Of a stretch of DNA of 64,000 nucleotides, positions 52,785 through 61,181 are shown one piece after another (the first letter of the stretch is position 1; each line of letters opens with the position of its first letter). The stretch comes from CAIQNR01 sp031972475 (GTDB lineage: Bacteria; Babelota; Babeliae; Babelales; CAIQNR01), in contig DALYEP010000001.1 in assembly GCA_031972475.1 (NCBI GenBank), forward strand, positions 1 through 64,000, written 5' to 3'. The notes below the pieces were generated by a model. That model saw only the letters and a list, made by a program, of their open reading frames with translations. It was not told the DNA's origin and searched no databases. Both the position numbers and the translations under genes were made by a program.

Positions 52785-53875
52785 TGAGAGATATTTCCTT
52801 AAAGGATATTACCAAAACATATGCGGGAGAGATTGTTTTAGAAAATATTAATCTTTCTATTCCGCGTGGAAAGTTTTTTGCTTTATTGGGTCCTAGCGGT
52901 TGTGGAAAAACAACAATCTTGCGTTTGATTGGTGGTTTTGAAACTCCAGATTCAGGATCTATTATGATGGGAGATAGCGATATTACCTATCTTCCTATTA
53001 ATCAACGACGTGTTAATACAGTTTTTCAAAGTTATGCACTGTTCCCTCATATGACAGTTTTTGAAAATGTCGCATACAGTCTTCGTCTTAAAAAATTTGA
53101 TGAAGATGATATTTTTAGACGTGTTCAAAAAATGCTTAAAGCGGTTCATCTTGAACATCGTATGTATAAAAAAATTGATCAACTTTCAGGTGGTCAACAG
53201 CAACGTGTGGCGCTTGCTCGTGCAATTATTAACGAGCCAGAAGTATTATTGCTAGATGAGCCTTTAGCTGCTCTTGATGTAAAAATGAGAGAGCAATTAT
53301 TAATAGAATTAATTGATTTACAAGATAGTATTCAAACAACATTTGTGTATGTTACTCATGATCAAACAGAAGCTTTAACAGTTGCAGATCAGATGGCTAT
53401 TATGAATTATGATGGTCAGATTGAGCAAGTGGGAACTCCGCAAGAAATTTACGAATTTCCCGTTTCTTCTTATGTTGCACAGTTTGTTGGTAAAGCAAAT
53501 ATTTTTAAAGGAATTGTTCGTCTACAAGGAGAGACTCCTCAATTTGAGATTGAAGGTTTGGGTAGATTTGCTCTGCATATTCCTCAAAAATCAACAATTT
53601 TTTCAGACGGTTGTCATATGCTTCTTGGTATTAGACCAGAAAAAGTTTGGATTAGTAAGCCTGTTACTGAAGGTTTTTCAAACCATATGATAGGTAAAGT
53701 TGAATCAATTGTTTATCATGGGCCTGCAACTCAGTACAAAGTTAGACTAAAAAATGGCGAACTGCTTGAAGTTTTTGAACAAAATGAAGAGCATTTTCCA
53801 AAAGCAAAAATAGATTATGATGATGAAGTTAATTTATACTGGCAAAAAGAAAACGCGGTGTTATTAGAACGATGA
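52784..53875 (+). CDS. potA: Spermidine/putrescine ABC transporter ATPase
   Basis: 363 residues. Walker A 'GPSGCGKTT', Q-loop 'VFQSYALFPHMTVFENVAYSLRL', signature 'LSGGQQQRVALARA', Walker B 'VLLLDEPLAALD' and 'VTHDQTEAL' are present. The C-terminal TOBE-like domain has 'LLGIRPEKVWI'. It powers import by PotB and PotC. It overlaps potB by four bases. Confidence 0.96.
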   Translation: MRDISLKDITKTYAGEIVLENINLSIPRGKFFALLGPSGCGKTTILRLIGGFETPDSGSIMMGDSDITYLPINQRRVNTVFQSYALFPHMTVFENVAYSLRLKKFDEDDIFRRVQKMLKAVHLEHRMYKKIDQLSGGQQQRVALARAIINEPEVLLLDEPLAALDVKMREQLLIELIDLQDSIQTTFVYVTHDQTEALTVADQMAIMNYDGQIEQVGTPQEIYEFPVSSYVAQFVGKANIFKGIVRLQGETPQFEIEGLGRFALHIPQKSTIFSDGCHMLLGIRPEKVWISKPVTEGFSNHMIGKVESIVYHGPATQYKVRLKNGELLEVFEQNEEHFPKAKIDYDDEVNLYWQKENAVLLER

Positions 53876-54759
53876 AAAACTCAAGAGACTTATTCTCATC
53901 TAATCAATCATTTTTTTGGGGCGTAATTGCTTTTATTTGGCAATTGCTTTTTTTCTATATACCTATTTCATTTTTAATATCAACAAGCTTTGTAGAATAT
54001 TTTCCCGATTTAGCTGTTTCAAGATTTACGCTCTCATTTTATAAAGATTTTTTTAATGTTGTATATGCAACTATCTTTTTAAGATCATTTTTGCTTGCAT
54101 CGGTTACTGTTATTGTTGCTCTTTTAATTTCCTATCCAGTTGCATATTATCTTGCAATTAAAGCGCGACGATTTAAAAATATTTTATTTGCACTTTTAAT
54201 TTTACCATTTTGGACAAATTTATTATTACTTGTTTATTCATGGTATTTTTTGCTTGAAAATGATGGTGTTATTAATAATTTTTTACTAGCAGTTGGTCTT
54301 ATTAAAGAACCTATTCATATGATGAATACAATGTTTGCAGTTTATATGGGAACAATTTATTGTTACTTGCCATTTATGCTCTTACCGCTTTATAGCGTTC
54401 TTGATAAGTTTGATACTCGTTTGTTAGAAGCTTCAGCAGATTTAGGAGCTTCATATTTTCAAACATTTAGGAAAATTCTTTTACCTTTAACTTATCCTGG
54501 TATAAAAACTGGAGCGATATTAGTTTTTGTTCCTTCATTTGGAGAATTTGTTATTCCTGCTTTATTAGGTGGTGATAAAAATATGTATGTTGGTTCTGTT
54601 ATTACTCATTATTTTTTAACAGTTAGAAATGTTCCTCTTGGATCAGCATTTACATGTTTTAGCATTTTTGTATTGATTTCAGCTTTTGCTATATATGGAT
54701 GCATACATTATCTTTTTTCTCTATTTGCAAGGGGTTCTCGTGATACAGAGACTTTCTAA
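53872..54759 (+). CDS. potB: Spermidine/putrescine ABC transporter permease
   Basis: 295 residues, about six membrane segments. The EAA loop is 'LLEASADLGASYFQTFRKILLPLTYPGI', read in parts, with the G-x9-P pattern. The typical 'LILPFWTNLLLLVYSW' segment is present. It pairs with PotC, whose start lies 20 bases inside the end of this gene. Confidence 0.94.
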   Translation: MKNSRDLFSSNQSFFWGVIAFIWQLLFFYIPISFLISTSFVEYFPDLAVSRFTLSFYKDFFNVVYATIFLRSFLLASVTVIVALLISYPVAYYLAIKARRFKNILFALLILPFWTNLLLLVYSWYFLLENDGVINNFLLAVGLIKEPIHMMNTMFAVYMGTIYCYLPFMLLPLYSVLDKFDTRLLEASADLGASYFQTFRKILLPLTYPGIKTGAILVFVPSFGEFVIPALLGGDKNMYVGSVITHYFLTVRNVPLGSAFTCFSIFVLISAFAIYGCIHYLFSLFARGSRDTETF

Positions 54760-55516
54760 ATTATTGTTACCTGTCTGGGTAGCAACGGCATATCTTTTTT
54801 TGTATATACCACTTTTTGTTTTGATAGTTTTTTCTTTTAATAAGACAGCATTTCCTTATCGTTGGGTTGGATTTTCTTGGTGTTGGTATCAAGATCTTTT
54901 TGCTTCAAGCGCTTTATGGGATGCAGTTTATAATTCATTTATAGTTGGATTAAGTGCTGTAGCGCTTAGTTTGATTATAGGCCTTTTTTTTGTTATGTGG
55001 ATTATTCAGCGTAAATCAGAATATTTTTTAACGCTTTTTTATCCTAATCTTATTGTGCCAGAAATTGTCTTAGCTGTTGGTCTTTTAAGTTTTTTTATCT
55101 TTTTTTATATTCCACTTGGTCTTAATACATTGGTAGTTGCACATACTCTTCTTGGTCTTGGATACACAATTCCTATTTTGCATGCAGGATTTGTTGCTTT
55201 TGATCCTCGTCTTATAGAAGCTTCATTAGATCTTGGAGCGACGCCTACTCAAACATTTTTTAAAATTATTTTGCCTATTATTACACCATCACTTTTAGCA
55301 GCTGGCCTTCTTGTTTTTATTTTATCTTTAGATGATTTTTTAATAGCTTTTTTTTGTGCTGGAAGTGATGCGCAAACATTGTCTTTATATATTTTTTCTA
55401 TGATTAGGTCAGGGGTTTCGCCAGAAGTTAATGCACTTGCAACATTAATGATTATTATTAGTAGTGTACTTGTTATGGCGTATTCATCATTACAAGTAAG
55501 AGATCGTATATGGTAA
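54740..55516 (+). CDS. potC: Spermidine/putrescine ABC transporter permease
   Basis: 258 residues from GTG 54740, which has aagggg five bases upstream; the frame reaches 54686 but upstream starts lie inside potB without a site. About six membrane segments and the EAA loop 'LIEASLDLGATPTQTFFKIILPIITPSL' (read in parts). Its stop overlaps the start of potD by seven bases. Confidence 0.94.
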   Translation: MIQRLSKLLLPVWVATAYLFLYIPLFVLIVFSFNKTAFPYRWVGFSWCWYQDLFASSALWDAVYNSFIVGLSAVALSLIIGLFFVMWIIQRKSEYFLTLFYPNLIVPEIVLAVGLLSFFIFFYIPLGLNTLVVAHTLLGLGYTIPILHAGFVAFDPRLIEASLDLGATPTQTFFKIILPIITPSLLAAGLLVFILSLDDFLIAFFCAGSDAQTLSLYIFSMIRSGVSPEVNALATLMIIISSVLVMAYSSLQVRDRIW

Positions 55517-56595
55517 GTATTCAAAATTTTTTTAAAAGTATAGGCATTTTTTTATTTTGGGTATCTGTTGTTTTTGTTTTTTTATATACTCCTCGGTTTT
55601 TGCAAATTACTAATCCTAATAAATCAATTAATGTTTGTATGTGGCCAGGAGTTGTTGATCCTAAAATTATTAGTGCTTTTGAAAAAGAATCTGGTATAAA
55701 AGTTAACTTAAGTTCTTTTGATGGCAATGAAGAATTATTAGTAAAGCTTTTTGCAACAAAAGGCAAGGGGTATGATCTAATAGTGACTTCTGATTATTGT
55801 ATAGAGATTCTTATTAAGAATAATCTTCTTAAAAAAATTGATCGAAGTAAATTGAATTTTTGGGATGCTATTAACCCTCACTTTTTAGGGTATTATTATG
55901 ATCCTAAAAATGAATATTCGATACCTTCAGATTGGTATGTTTTAGGATTTGGGATACAAAAAAAACATTTTAAAAATGGCCATATGCCTAGGCCTCGATG
56001 GTCCTCTGTTTTTGATCTTGATCATATTAATTATAAAATGGGTGTTATTAATGATAGTAGAGAACTTGCAGGGCTTGCTATTAATTATCTGTATGGTGAA
56101 GTAAGAAAGATTAATGATAGAGAAGTTCAAGAAGTAACCGATTTGCTTTGCCGACAAAAAAAACATATAGAAGCATATACAGATTTTCGTGGAGATTTTT
56201 TACTTAAATCTGGCAATTGTTCATTAGTATTAGTAGCAAATTCTTTTATTTGGAGAACTCTTGAAGAGGATGATTCTATAGCATTTAATCTTCCAGAAGA
56301 TGGTGTTTTTTTAAATACAGAAAATTTTGCAATTCCAAAGCCTTCTGAAAAAACTGAGATGGTTTATTCTTTGTTAAATTATCTATTTAGGCTTGATGTC
56401 CAAGAGCATAATTTTAATAATGATGCATTTTTATCAGTCAGAAAAGATGCAGATTTTATGTATAACAATCCTTATCTTGCTTCGTCGGTTGCTCTTATTG
56501 ATCCTAATAAAAAAGACCGTCTTGAGATTTTTAATAATCAATTAACAGATGATCAAATTAATAATATTTGGCTTAAGGTAAAAGGATCTAGTTAG
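55510..56595 (+). CDS. potD: Spermidine/putrescine-binding protein, membrane-anchored
   Basis: 361 residues. The N-terminal hydrophobic stretch (about 10-27) lacks a lipobox Cys, so it is probably an uncleaved anchor. 'VCMWPGVVDPKIISAFEKESGIKVN', 'YDLIVTSDYCIEILIKNNLL' and 'IPSDWYVLGFGIQ' (read in parts) match the PotD/PotF solute-binding fold. It captures polyamine outside the inner membrane for PotBC. Polyamine uptake fits a host-dependent life. Confidence 0.9.
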   Translation: MVSIQNFFKSIGIFLFWVSVVFVFLYTPRFLQITNPNKSINVCMWPGVVDPKIISAFEKESGIKVNLSSFDGNEELLVKLFATKGKGYDLIVTSDYCIEILIKNNLLKKIDRSKLNFWDAINPHFLGYYYDPKNEYSIPSDWYVLGFGIQKKHFKNGHMPRPRWSSVFDLDHINYKMGVINDSRELAGLAINYLYGEVRKINDREVQEVTDLLCRQKKHIEAYTDFRGDFLLKSGNCSLVLVANSFIWRTLEEDDSIAFNLPEDGVFLNTENFAIPKPSEKTEMVYSLLNYLFRLDVQEHNFNNDAFLSVRKDADFMYNNPYLASSVALIDPNKKDRLEIFNNQLTDDQINNIWLKVKGSS

Positions 56596-56720
56596 TTGAG
56601 TTTTTTATAATATTTTTAATAAGATTTATATTTTTATAAATTTATCATAAATATGATGTTTATATTATTTATTACAGATGTAGGGTTTTGAAAATTATTC
56701 ATTAAAGGTTAATTATTTTT

Positions 56721-58013
56721 ATGTCTCAAAATACAAAAAAAATAGGCTTTTGGTCAGTTTTTGCGTTGGTAACAGGTAGTCAGATTGGCTCAGGTGTTTT
56801 TATGTTGCCAACAAAATTAGCTCCTTACGGGTTGTATGCTTTATGTGGCTGGTTAATTGCAGGATGTGGAGCTTTGTCTTTATCTCTTGTTTTTGCAAAA
56901 TTATGTAGTTGGTTTCCTAAAACAGGAGGCCCTCATGTATATGTTCAGCAAGCATTTGGTGTAATGCCAGCTTTTTTTACAGGATGGACCTATTGGGTTA
57001 TATCATGGGTAAGTACAACAGCTGTTGTTACTGCAATTGTTAGTAATATAATACCTTTAATTGGAGAGCATTCTCCTGCGGTTTATTTATTTTTACAGCT
57101 TATGATTTTATGTATTGTTACGGCATTAAATTTTCGTGGTGTAAGTGCTGCTGGTAATGTTGAGTTTTTTTTAACCGTTATAAAGATTATTCCTTTATTA
57201 TTAGTTCCAATGGCTGCGCTTTTTTATTTTAAAAGTTCTAATTTTATGATTGATTCTACAATTTCTACTTTTAAAGTAACTGATATTTTAAGTGCAGTTA
57301 CAGTAAGTGCTTTTTGGGGATTTATTGGTCTTGAATCTGGTACAACTCCTGCAGGCTCAGTAGAAAATCCTACTAAAACAATACCAAGGGCTGTTATTGC
57401 AGGAACTGCTTCAGTTGCTTGTTTATATATGTTTAATAGTTTGGGAGTCATGGGCATTGTTCCAGGAGATGTTCTTATGCATTCTGTAGCTCCTTATGCT
57501 GACGCGGTTAAAATGTTGCTTGGGGGTTCGTGGTATGTCGTTATCACTTCTATTGCAGCAATTATTTGTGTTGGAACTTTAAATGCATGGATGCTTACAA
57601 GCGGTCAAATTGCTCTTGGTCTTGCACAAGATGGATTTATGCCAGAATGGTTTGGTAAAAAAAATTCATTTGATGCTCCTTATGTTGGATTATTACTGAG
57701 TTTTTTAGGTATAGTTCCATTGCTTTGTTTAACCGCAAGCGGGGGGCTTGCTGCGCAAATTACTATTATTATTGATATTTCTGTAACAGCATTTTTATTT
57801 GTTTATGCGCTTTGTTGTCTTTCTTTTTTTAAAGTTTTTTTTGATAAGAAGTTATTATTTACCCATTGGGTATCGCTTTTATATGGTTTTTTTGCATTGC
57901 TTTTTTGCTGTTGGTTTATGGCAACGCAATCTTTTATAACGCTTGGAGTGGCAAGCTTATTTACTTTAAGTGGATTGCCTGTTTATTTGTATATGTTTTA
58001 TAATAAAAAATAA
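56721..58013 (+). CDS. APC-superfamily amino-acid/polyamine antiporter
   Basis: 430 residues, about 12 membrane segments. TM1 motif 'TGSQIGSGVFMLP' matches the AdiC/PotE/CadB group. 'GFIGLESGTTPAGSVENPTKTIPRAVI' (read in parts) is the TM6 region. These exchangers import arginine, lysine, ornithine or glutamate in return for their decarboxylation product. Placement 125 bases after potD suits a linked polyamine/amino-acid role; substrate unproved. Confidence 0.9.
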   Translation: MSQNTKKIGFWSVFALVTGSQIGSGVFMLPTKLAPYGLYALCGWLIAGCGALSLSLVFAKLCSWFPKTGGPHVYVQQAFGVMPAFFTGWTYWVISWVSTTAVVTAIVSNIIPLIGEHSPAVYLFLQLMILCIVTALNFRGVSAAGNVEFFLTVIKIIPLLLVPMAALFYFKSSNFMIDSTISTFKVTDILSAVTVSAFWGFIGLESGTTPAGSVENPTKTIPRAVIAGTASVACLYMFNSLGVMGIVPGDVLMHSVAPYADAVKMLLGGSWYVVITSIAAIICVGTLNAWMLTSGQIALGLAQDGFMPEWFGKKNSFDAPYVGLLLSFLGIVPLLCLTASGGLAAQITIIIDISVTAFLFVYALCCLSFFKVFFDKKLLFTHWVSLLYGFFALLFCCWFMATQSFITLGVASLFTLSGLPVYLYMFYNKK

Positions 58014-58041
58014 AAAAATCTTATTTAAAACAGCATAATTT

Positions 58042-59163
58042 TTATAAAAAAGAGTACATTTTTTTATGAGCTTTGATCATAAAATTTTTATTAAAAGTAT
58101 GTAAATCTTCTTTGTGTTCGCTCATTTTTTTTCTTAAATAATTATTTTGTCCTAATAAATTCATATAATGGGCAAGCATTACTTTGTTTTTAGGTTGGCA
58201 TAGATAGCCATTTTTCCCATGTTTAATAATGTCGCTAATTCCTCCAACGTCATATGCAATAATTGGTAATTCCAAAAATCGAGCTTCTACTAAAGCGCAA
58301 GGTAGGCCTTCCCATAGTGATGAAAGAACAAAGCAATCCCAGTTTTGCATAATATTATTTGGATTATTTTGCCATCCATGAAGAATAATAGATCTGGAAA
58401 GATTGTTTTGATTTATCCATTTTTCGATCTCAGGCTTTAGATAGCCATCGCCTATAATTTCTAATTTCATTTGTTGATTATAAAAATGTACTTGTTTAAA
58501 AGCTTCAAGAAGATCGAATAGATTTTTTTGAGGTTTAAAGCATGCAATTGTTCCAAATATGCAAGATCCATCAAAAGAGTAATCTTTTTTTGCTGGAATA
58601 AGTAAAGAGTCTTCAACAGCGGCTCTAATCAGAATTTGTTTATCTTTAAAATTTCTAATGCTTTGAATTCCAATAGCTTGATCTGCAGATGATACACAAA
58701 TATATTTTGTGGTGATAAGGCTTGTTATTTTTTCTAAAAGATATGCTATTGTATATTCAAATTTTGATTGATGTTCATGAAAGCCAAATCCATGTACTGT
58801 GTGTATTATATTTTTTATATTACATAACCAAGCAGCCCATCGACCTAAATAGCCAGCTTTTGTGCTATGTGTATGAACAATAAGATTTGGGTATGATGAT
58901 TTTAATTTTTTGATTGTAGAAAAAATATCAAAAAAAGCTTTTATATCGCTCCAGCTATATTCTCTTTTTAATGATGAAAGTAAAAAAACATTAGGATTGT
59001 TTTTGATTGATTCTGTAAGAATTCCTTCTTCTCCAGAAATAAGCCATGTGGATGAAAAGCTGTCACTACAATTATTAAAAAGAGAAAGACATGTTTTTTG
59101 GGCTCCACCAAGTTCTAATTTTGTTATTATATAAAGAATATGTACATTTTTTTTTGTCTCCAT
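58042..59163 (-). CDS. Family 4 glycosyltransferase (GT-B)
   Basis: 373 residues. 'YIITKLELGGAQKTCLSLF' is the N-terminal glycine loop. 'GTIACFKPQKNLFDLLEAFK', 'HGWQNNPNNIMQNWDCFVLSSLWEGLPCALVEA' (read in parts, with the E-x7-E motif) and 'GGISDIIKHGKNGYL' are the donor-binding motifs. A sugar transfer role in surface polysaccharide or glycolipid is likely; substrate unknown. It lies downstream of atpE on the same strand with a 29-base gap. Confidence 0.88.
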   Translation of the reverse strand: METKKNVHILYIITKLELGGAQKTCLSLFNNCSDSFSSTWLISGEEGILTESIKNNPNVFLLSSLKREYSWSDIKAFFDIFSTIKKLKSSYPNLIVHTHSTKAGYLGRWAAWLCNIKNIIHTVHGFGFHEHQSKFEYTIAYLLEKITSLITTKYICVSSADQAIGIQSIRNFKDKQILIRAAVEDSLLIPAKKDYSFDGSCIFGTIACFKPQKNLFDLLEAFKQVHFYNQQMKLEIIGDGYLKPEIEKWINQNNLSRSIILHGWQNNPNNIMQNWDCFVLSSLWEGLPCALVEARFLELPIIAYDVGGISDIIKHGKNGYLCQPKNKVMLAHYMNLLGQNNYLRKKMSEHKEDLHTFNKNFMIKAHKKMYSFL

Positions 59164-59192
59164 AGCTATCCTTTTTTAGTATGTGAGATTTT

Positions 59193-60158
59193 TTATAAAG
59201 TGCGTAGTATTTTTAAAGCTATAATAAAAGCATAAATTGTTTGAGCTTCTATAAGAGCTTGTGCTATCATAGAAGCTTTTGTAATTTCAGAATAAATCAT
59301 AGGGTTATTTCCCAGTACAAGAGCTGCTTTTTCTGATATTTTTCCAAGGCTTAATCCAACTCCAATAGTTCCAAATCCCATACAAAGACCTGTTGCTAAA
59401 AAGGCAATACCGGCTGTTAATGTATCGGTTTGAGTTATTGATGAATTAAGAATAAAGAGTGAAATAAGAAGTGAAAATATTATTGATGCTCCTATCATTG
59501 CTTCACTAAAAAAACTGAATGAAACAATTTTTGAATATGAAAATCTATTAACTCCTAAACTTGTACACGCTTGTTTTAGGAATATTCCTAATCCTATTGT
59601 TGGGCCAACACTTCCTATTCCAAGAGCAAGTCCTGCTCCTATGAGTCTAAGACTGTCTCCTATATGAGTTACGGCAAGAGATTGATTTTTTATTAATAAT
59701 GCTATTAAGAAAGCCATAATAGTTGGAGTTTGCATAATTGATTGCATAGCAATAGTAAATATTTGAATTTTTTTACTAAAAAAAGGCTGTCGTGCAAGTG
59801 ATTGAATTGATGCTTTAATTGGATATGATGACATATAAGCAACAACACTTCCTGTAATACTCATAACAGCAAGTATTCCAAGTTTACTTAAATGTATACT
59901 ATATGAATATTCATCTGTTGAGGTAGGTAAAGTGATGATCATACATCCAAGAAGTAGCCCAAGAATTGCTGATGTTTCTATTAATGCATTTCCAATAACC
60001 ATGAGACCTGAAATTTCTTGTTCAGCGCTTGGCTGTATTCTTTTTGCTTCAAAAGCAGCTTTTGTTGATTCTGCTTGGCTTAATGCAGAACATAGTCCTG
60101 GTAGTGCTGTAATAGATAAAGCTGTTATATAATGAAAGATAATTCCAGATTCAAACAT
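59193..60158 (-). CDS. atpE: ATP synthase c subunit, four fused hairpins
   Basis: 321 residues against the usual 75-90. The protein is four consecutive c-type hairpins: about 5-78, 88-157, 168-237 and 246-321. Loop motifs are R-I-Q-P (40-43), R-Q-P (123-125), V-N-R-F (203-206) and N-N-P (284-286). The ion-site positions in the second helices are Glu61 ('ALIETSAIL'), Gln143 ('SIMQTPTIM'), Glu219 ('FFSEAMIGA') and Glu304 ('ALIEAQTIY'), 82, 76 and 85 residues apart. Glycine-rich first helices are clear in hairpins 3 and 4 ('GAGLALGIGSVG', 'GFGTIGVGLSLG'). A ggag site lies seven bases before the ATG, and the start overlaps the atpB stop by one base. It makes the rotor ring of the F-type enzyme. 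The multi-hairpin design is otherwise typical of V/A-type proteolipids. Confidence 0.92.
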   Translation of the reverse strand: MFESGIIFHYITALSITALPGLCSALSQAESTKAAFEAKRIQPSAEQEISGLMVIGNALIETSAILGLLLGCMIITLPTSTDEYSYSIHLSKLGILAVMSITGSVVAYMSSYPIKASIQSLARQPFFSKKIQIFTIAMQSIMQTPTIMAFLIALLIKNQSLAVTHIGDSLRLIGAGLALGIGSVGPTIGLGIFLKQACTSLGVNRFSYSKIVSFSFFSEAMIGASIIFSLLISLFILNSSITQTDTLTAGIAFLATGLCMGFGTIGVGLSLGKISEKAALVLGNNPMIYSEITKASMIAQALIEAQTIYAFIIALKILRTL

Positions 60159-60904
60159 TAATGATCTCCTTCAGATTCGTCATGCTGTAAAGCCAGGGAA
60201 AGATAGGTAAGAGAAAGAAGTGTAAATACAAATGCTTGTATTAAACTTTCAAATAGACCAAAAAATAAAGTAACTAAAAGGTTAAGACCTGAGATGTAAT
60301 TTAAAATTATTCCAATCCAATGAGAGCTTACAGCTCCAAAGTACATATTTGATATAACAAAACCACCCATCATATTGCCAAAAAGTCGAAATGAAATAGA
60401 TAGAATAGATGAAATTTTACCAATAATATGAAGAGGAAGCATTACAAAAAAAGGTTGAATGAATTCTTTGCTATATTCTTTTATACCATGTGTATAAATT
60501 GCATATCCGTTAGTATATATAAATGATATTATGCCAAGGGCAAACGTTGTATTGATGTCTATAGTTGGCTCTTCGACATGAGGAATGATTCCTACAATAT
60601 TGCACATAAAAATAAATATAAAAAGTGTAAATAAAAAGCTGCCATGTTTATAGTCAAAATATCCTAGACTTTGCGTACAAATATCGATAAATGATCGAGT
60701 TATTTCGAGTGTTGCATATCGAACCACACTTGAATGTTTTTTTAAAAAAAATCTTAAAACAATAGTGCTTGTGACAATTAAGCAGAGTGCAATCCATGTT
60801 CCAGTAAGAGTCGTAATGTTAACATTAAAAAAAGAGTGAGTAATGTTAAAGTAAGAAAGTAAGGGAAATGTATGTTTTGCTTCTAGCATGCTAAGGCTGT
60901 TCAC
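60158..60904 (-). CDS. atpB: F-type ATP synthase subunit a
   Basis: 248 residues. The GTG start at 60904 has aagg nine bases upstream; ATG 60889 is an alternative. 'ISFRLFGNMMGGFVI' holds the essential Arg, and 'FESLIQAFVFTLLSLTYLS' is the last-helix motif with the conserved Gln. Five to six membrane segments. It forms the ion half-channels facing the c ring. It overlaps atpI by 14 bases and atpE by one. Confidence 0.95.
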   Translation of the reverse strand: MNSLSMLEAKHTFPLLSYFNITHSFFNVNITTLTGTWIALCLIVTSTIVLRFFLKKHSSVVRYATLEITRSFIDICTQSLGYFDYKHGSFLFTLFIFIFMCNIVGIIPHVEEPTIDINTTFALGIISFIYTNGYAIYTHGIKEYSKEFIQPFFVMLPLHIIGKISSILSISFRLFGNMMGGFVISNMYFGAVSSHWIGIILNYISGLNLLVTLFFGLFESLIQAFVFTLLSLTYLSLALQHDESEGDH

Positions 60905-61181
60905 GATGGCGTACCTTTTTTCTAATAATTATTGTCCAAAAGCCCATTAAAAACGAAGATGTTGCCAGTATAATCATTAGTGGTGAGCTGTGCAATAAAG
61001 TTAGCCAAAGTGTGCCAATTATTCCAATTCTTATAAGAATAAATCGTATTTTTGAAAAAAATCTAAAGAATATATTTGTAGAAAAATAAGGAGCAACTGC
61101 TGAATTTTTGATGAACAAAAATCCATAGATTGCTCCTAAAAATAATCCAAAGATGCAGGGTGCAAAGGTGTTATATATCAT
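60891..61181 (-). CDS. AtpI-like small membrane protein
   Basis: 96 residues from ATG 61181; the frame upstream lacks a start with support. Two to four hydrophobic segments, basic C-terminus (RKKVRHREQP). Position directly before atpB, in the place of atpI/uncI, and size suggest an AtpI-like factor for c-ring assembly. Sequence alone is not diagnostic. Its start overlaps the folC stop by one base. Confidence 0.6.
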   Translation of the reverse strand: MIYNTFAPCIFGLFLGAIYGFLFIKNSAVAPYFSTNIFFRFFSKIRFILIRIGIIGTLWLTLLHSSPLMIILATSSFLMGFWTIIIRKKVRHREQP

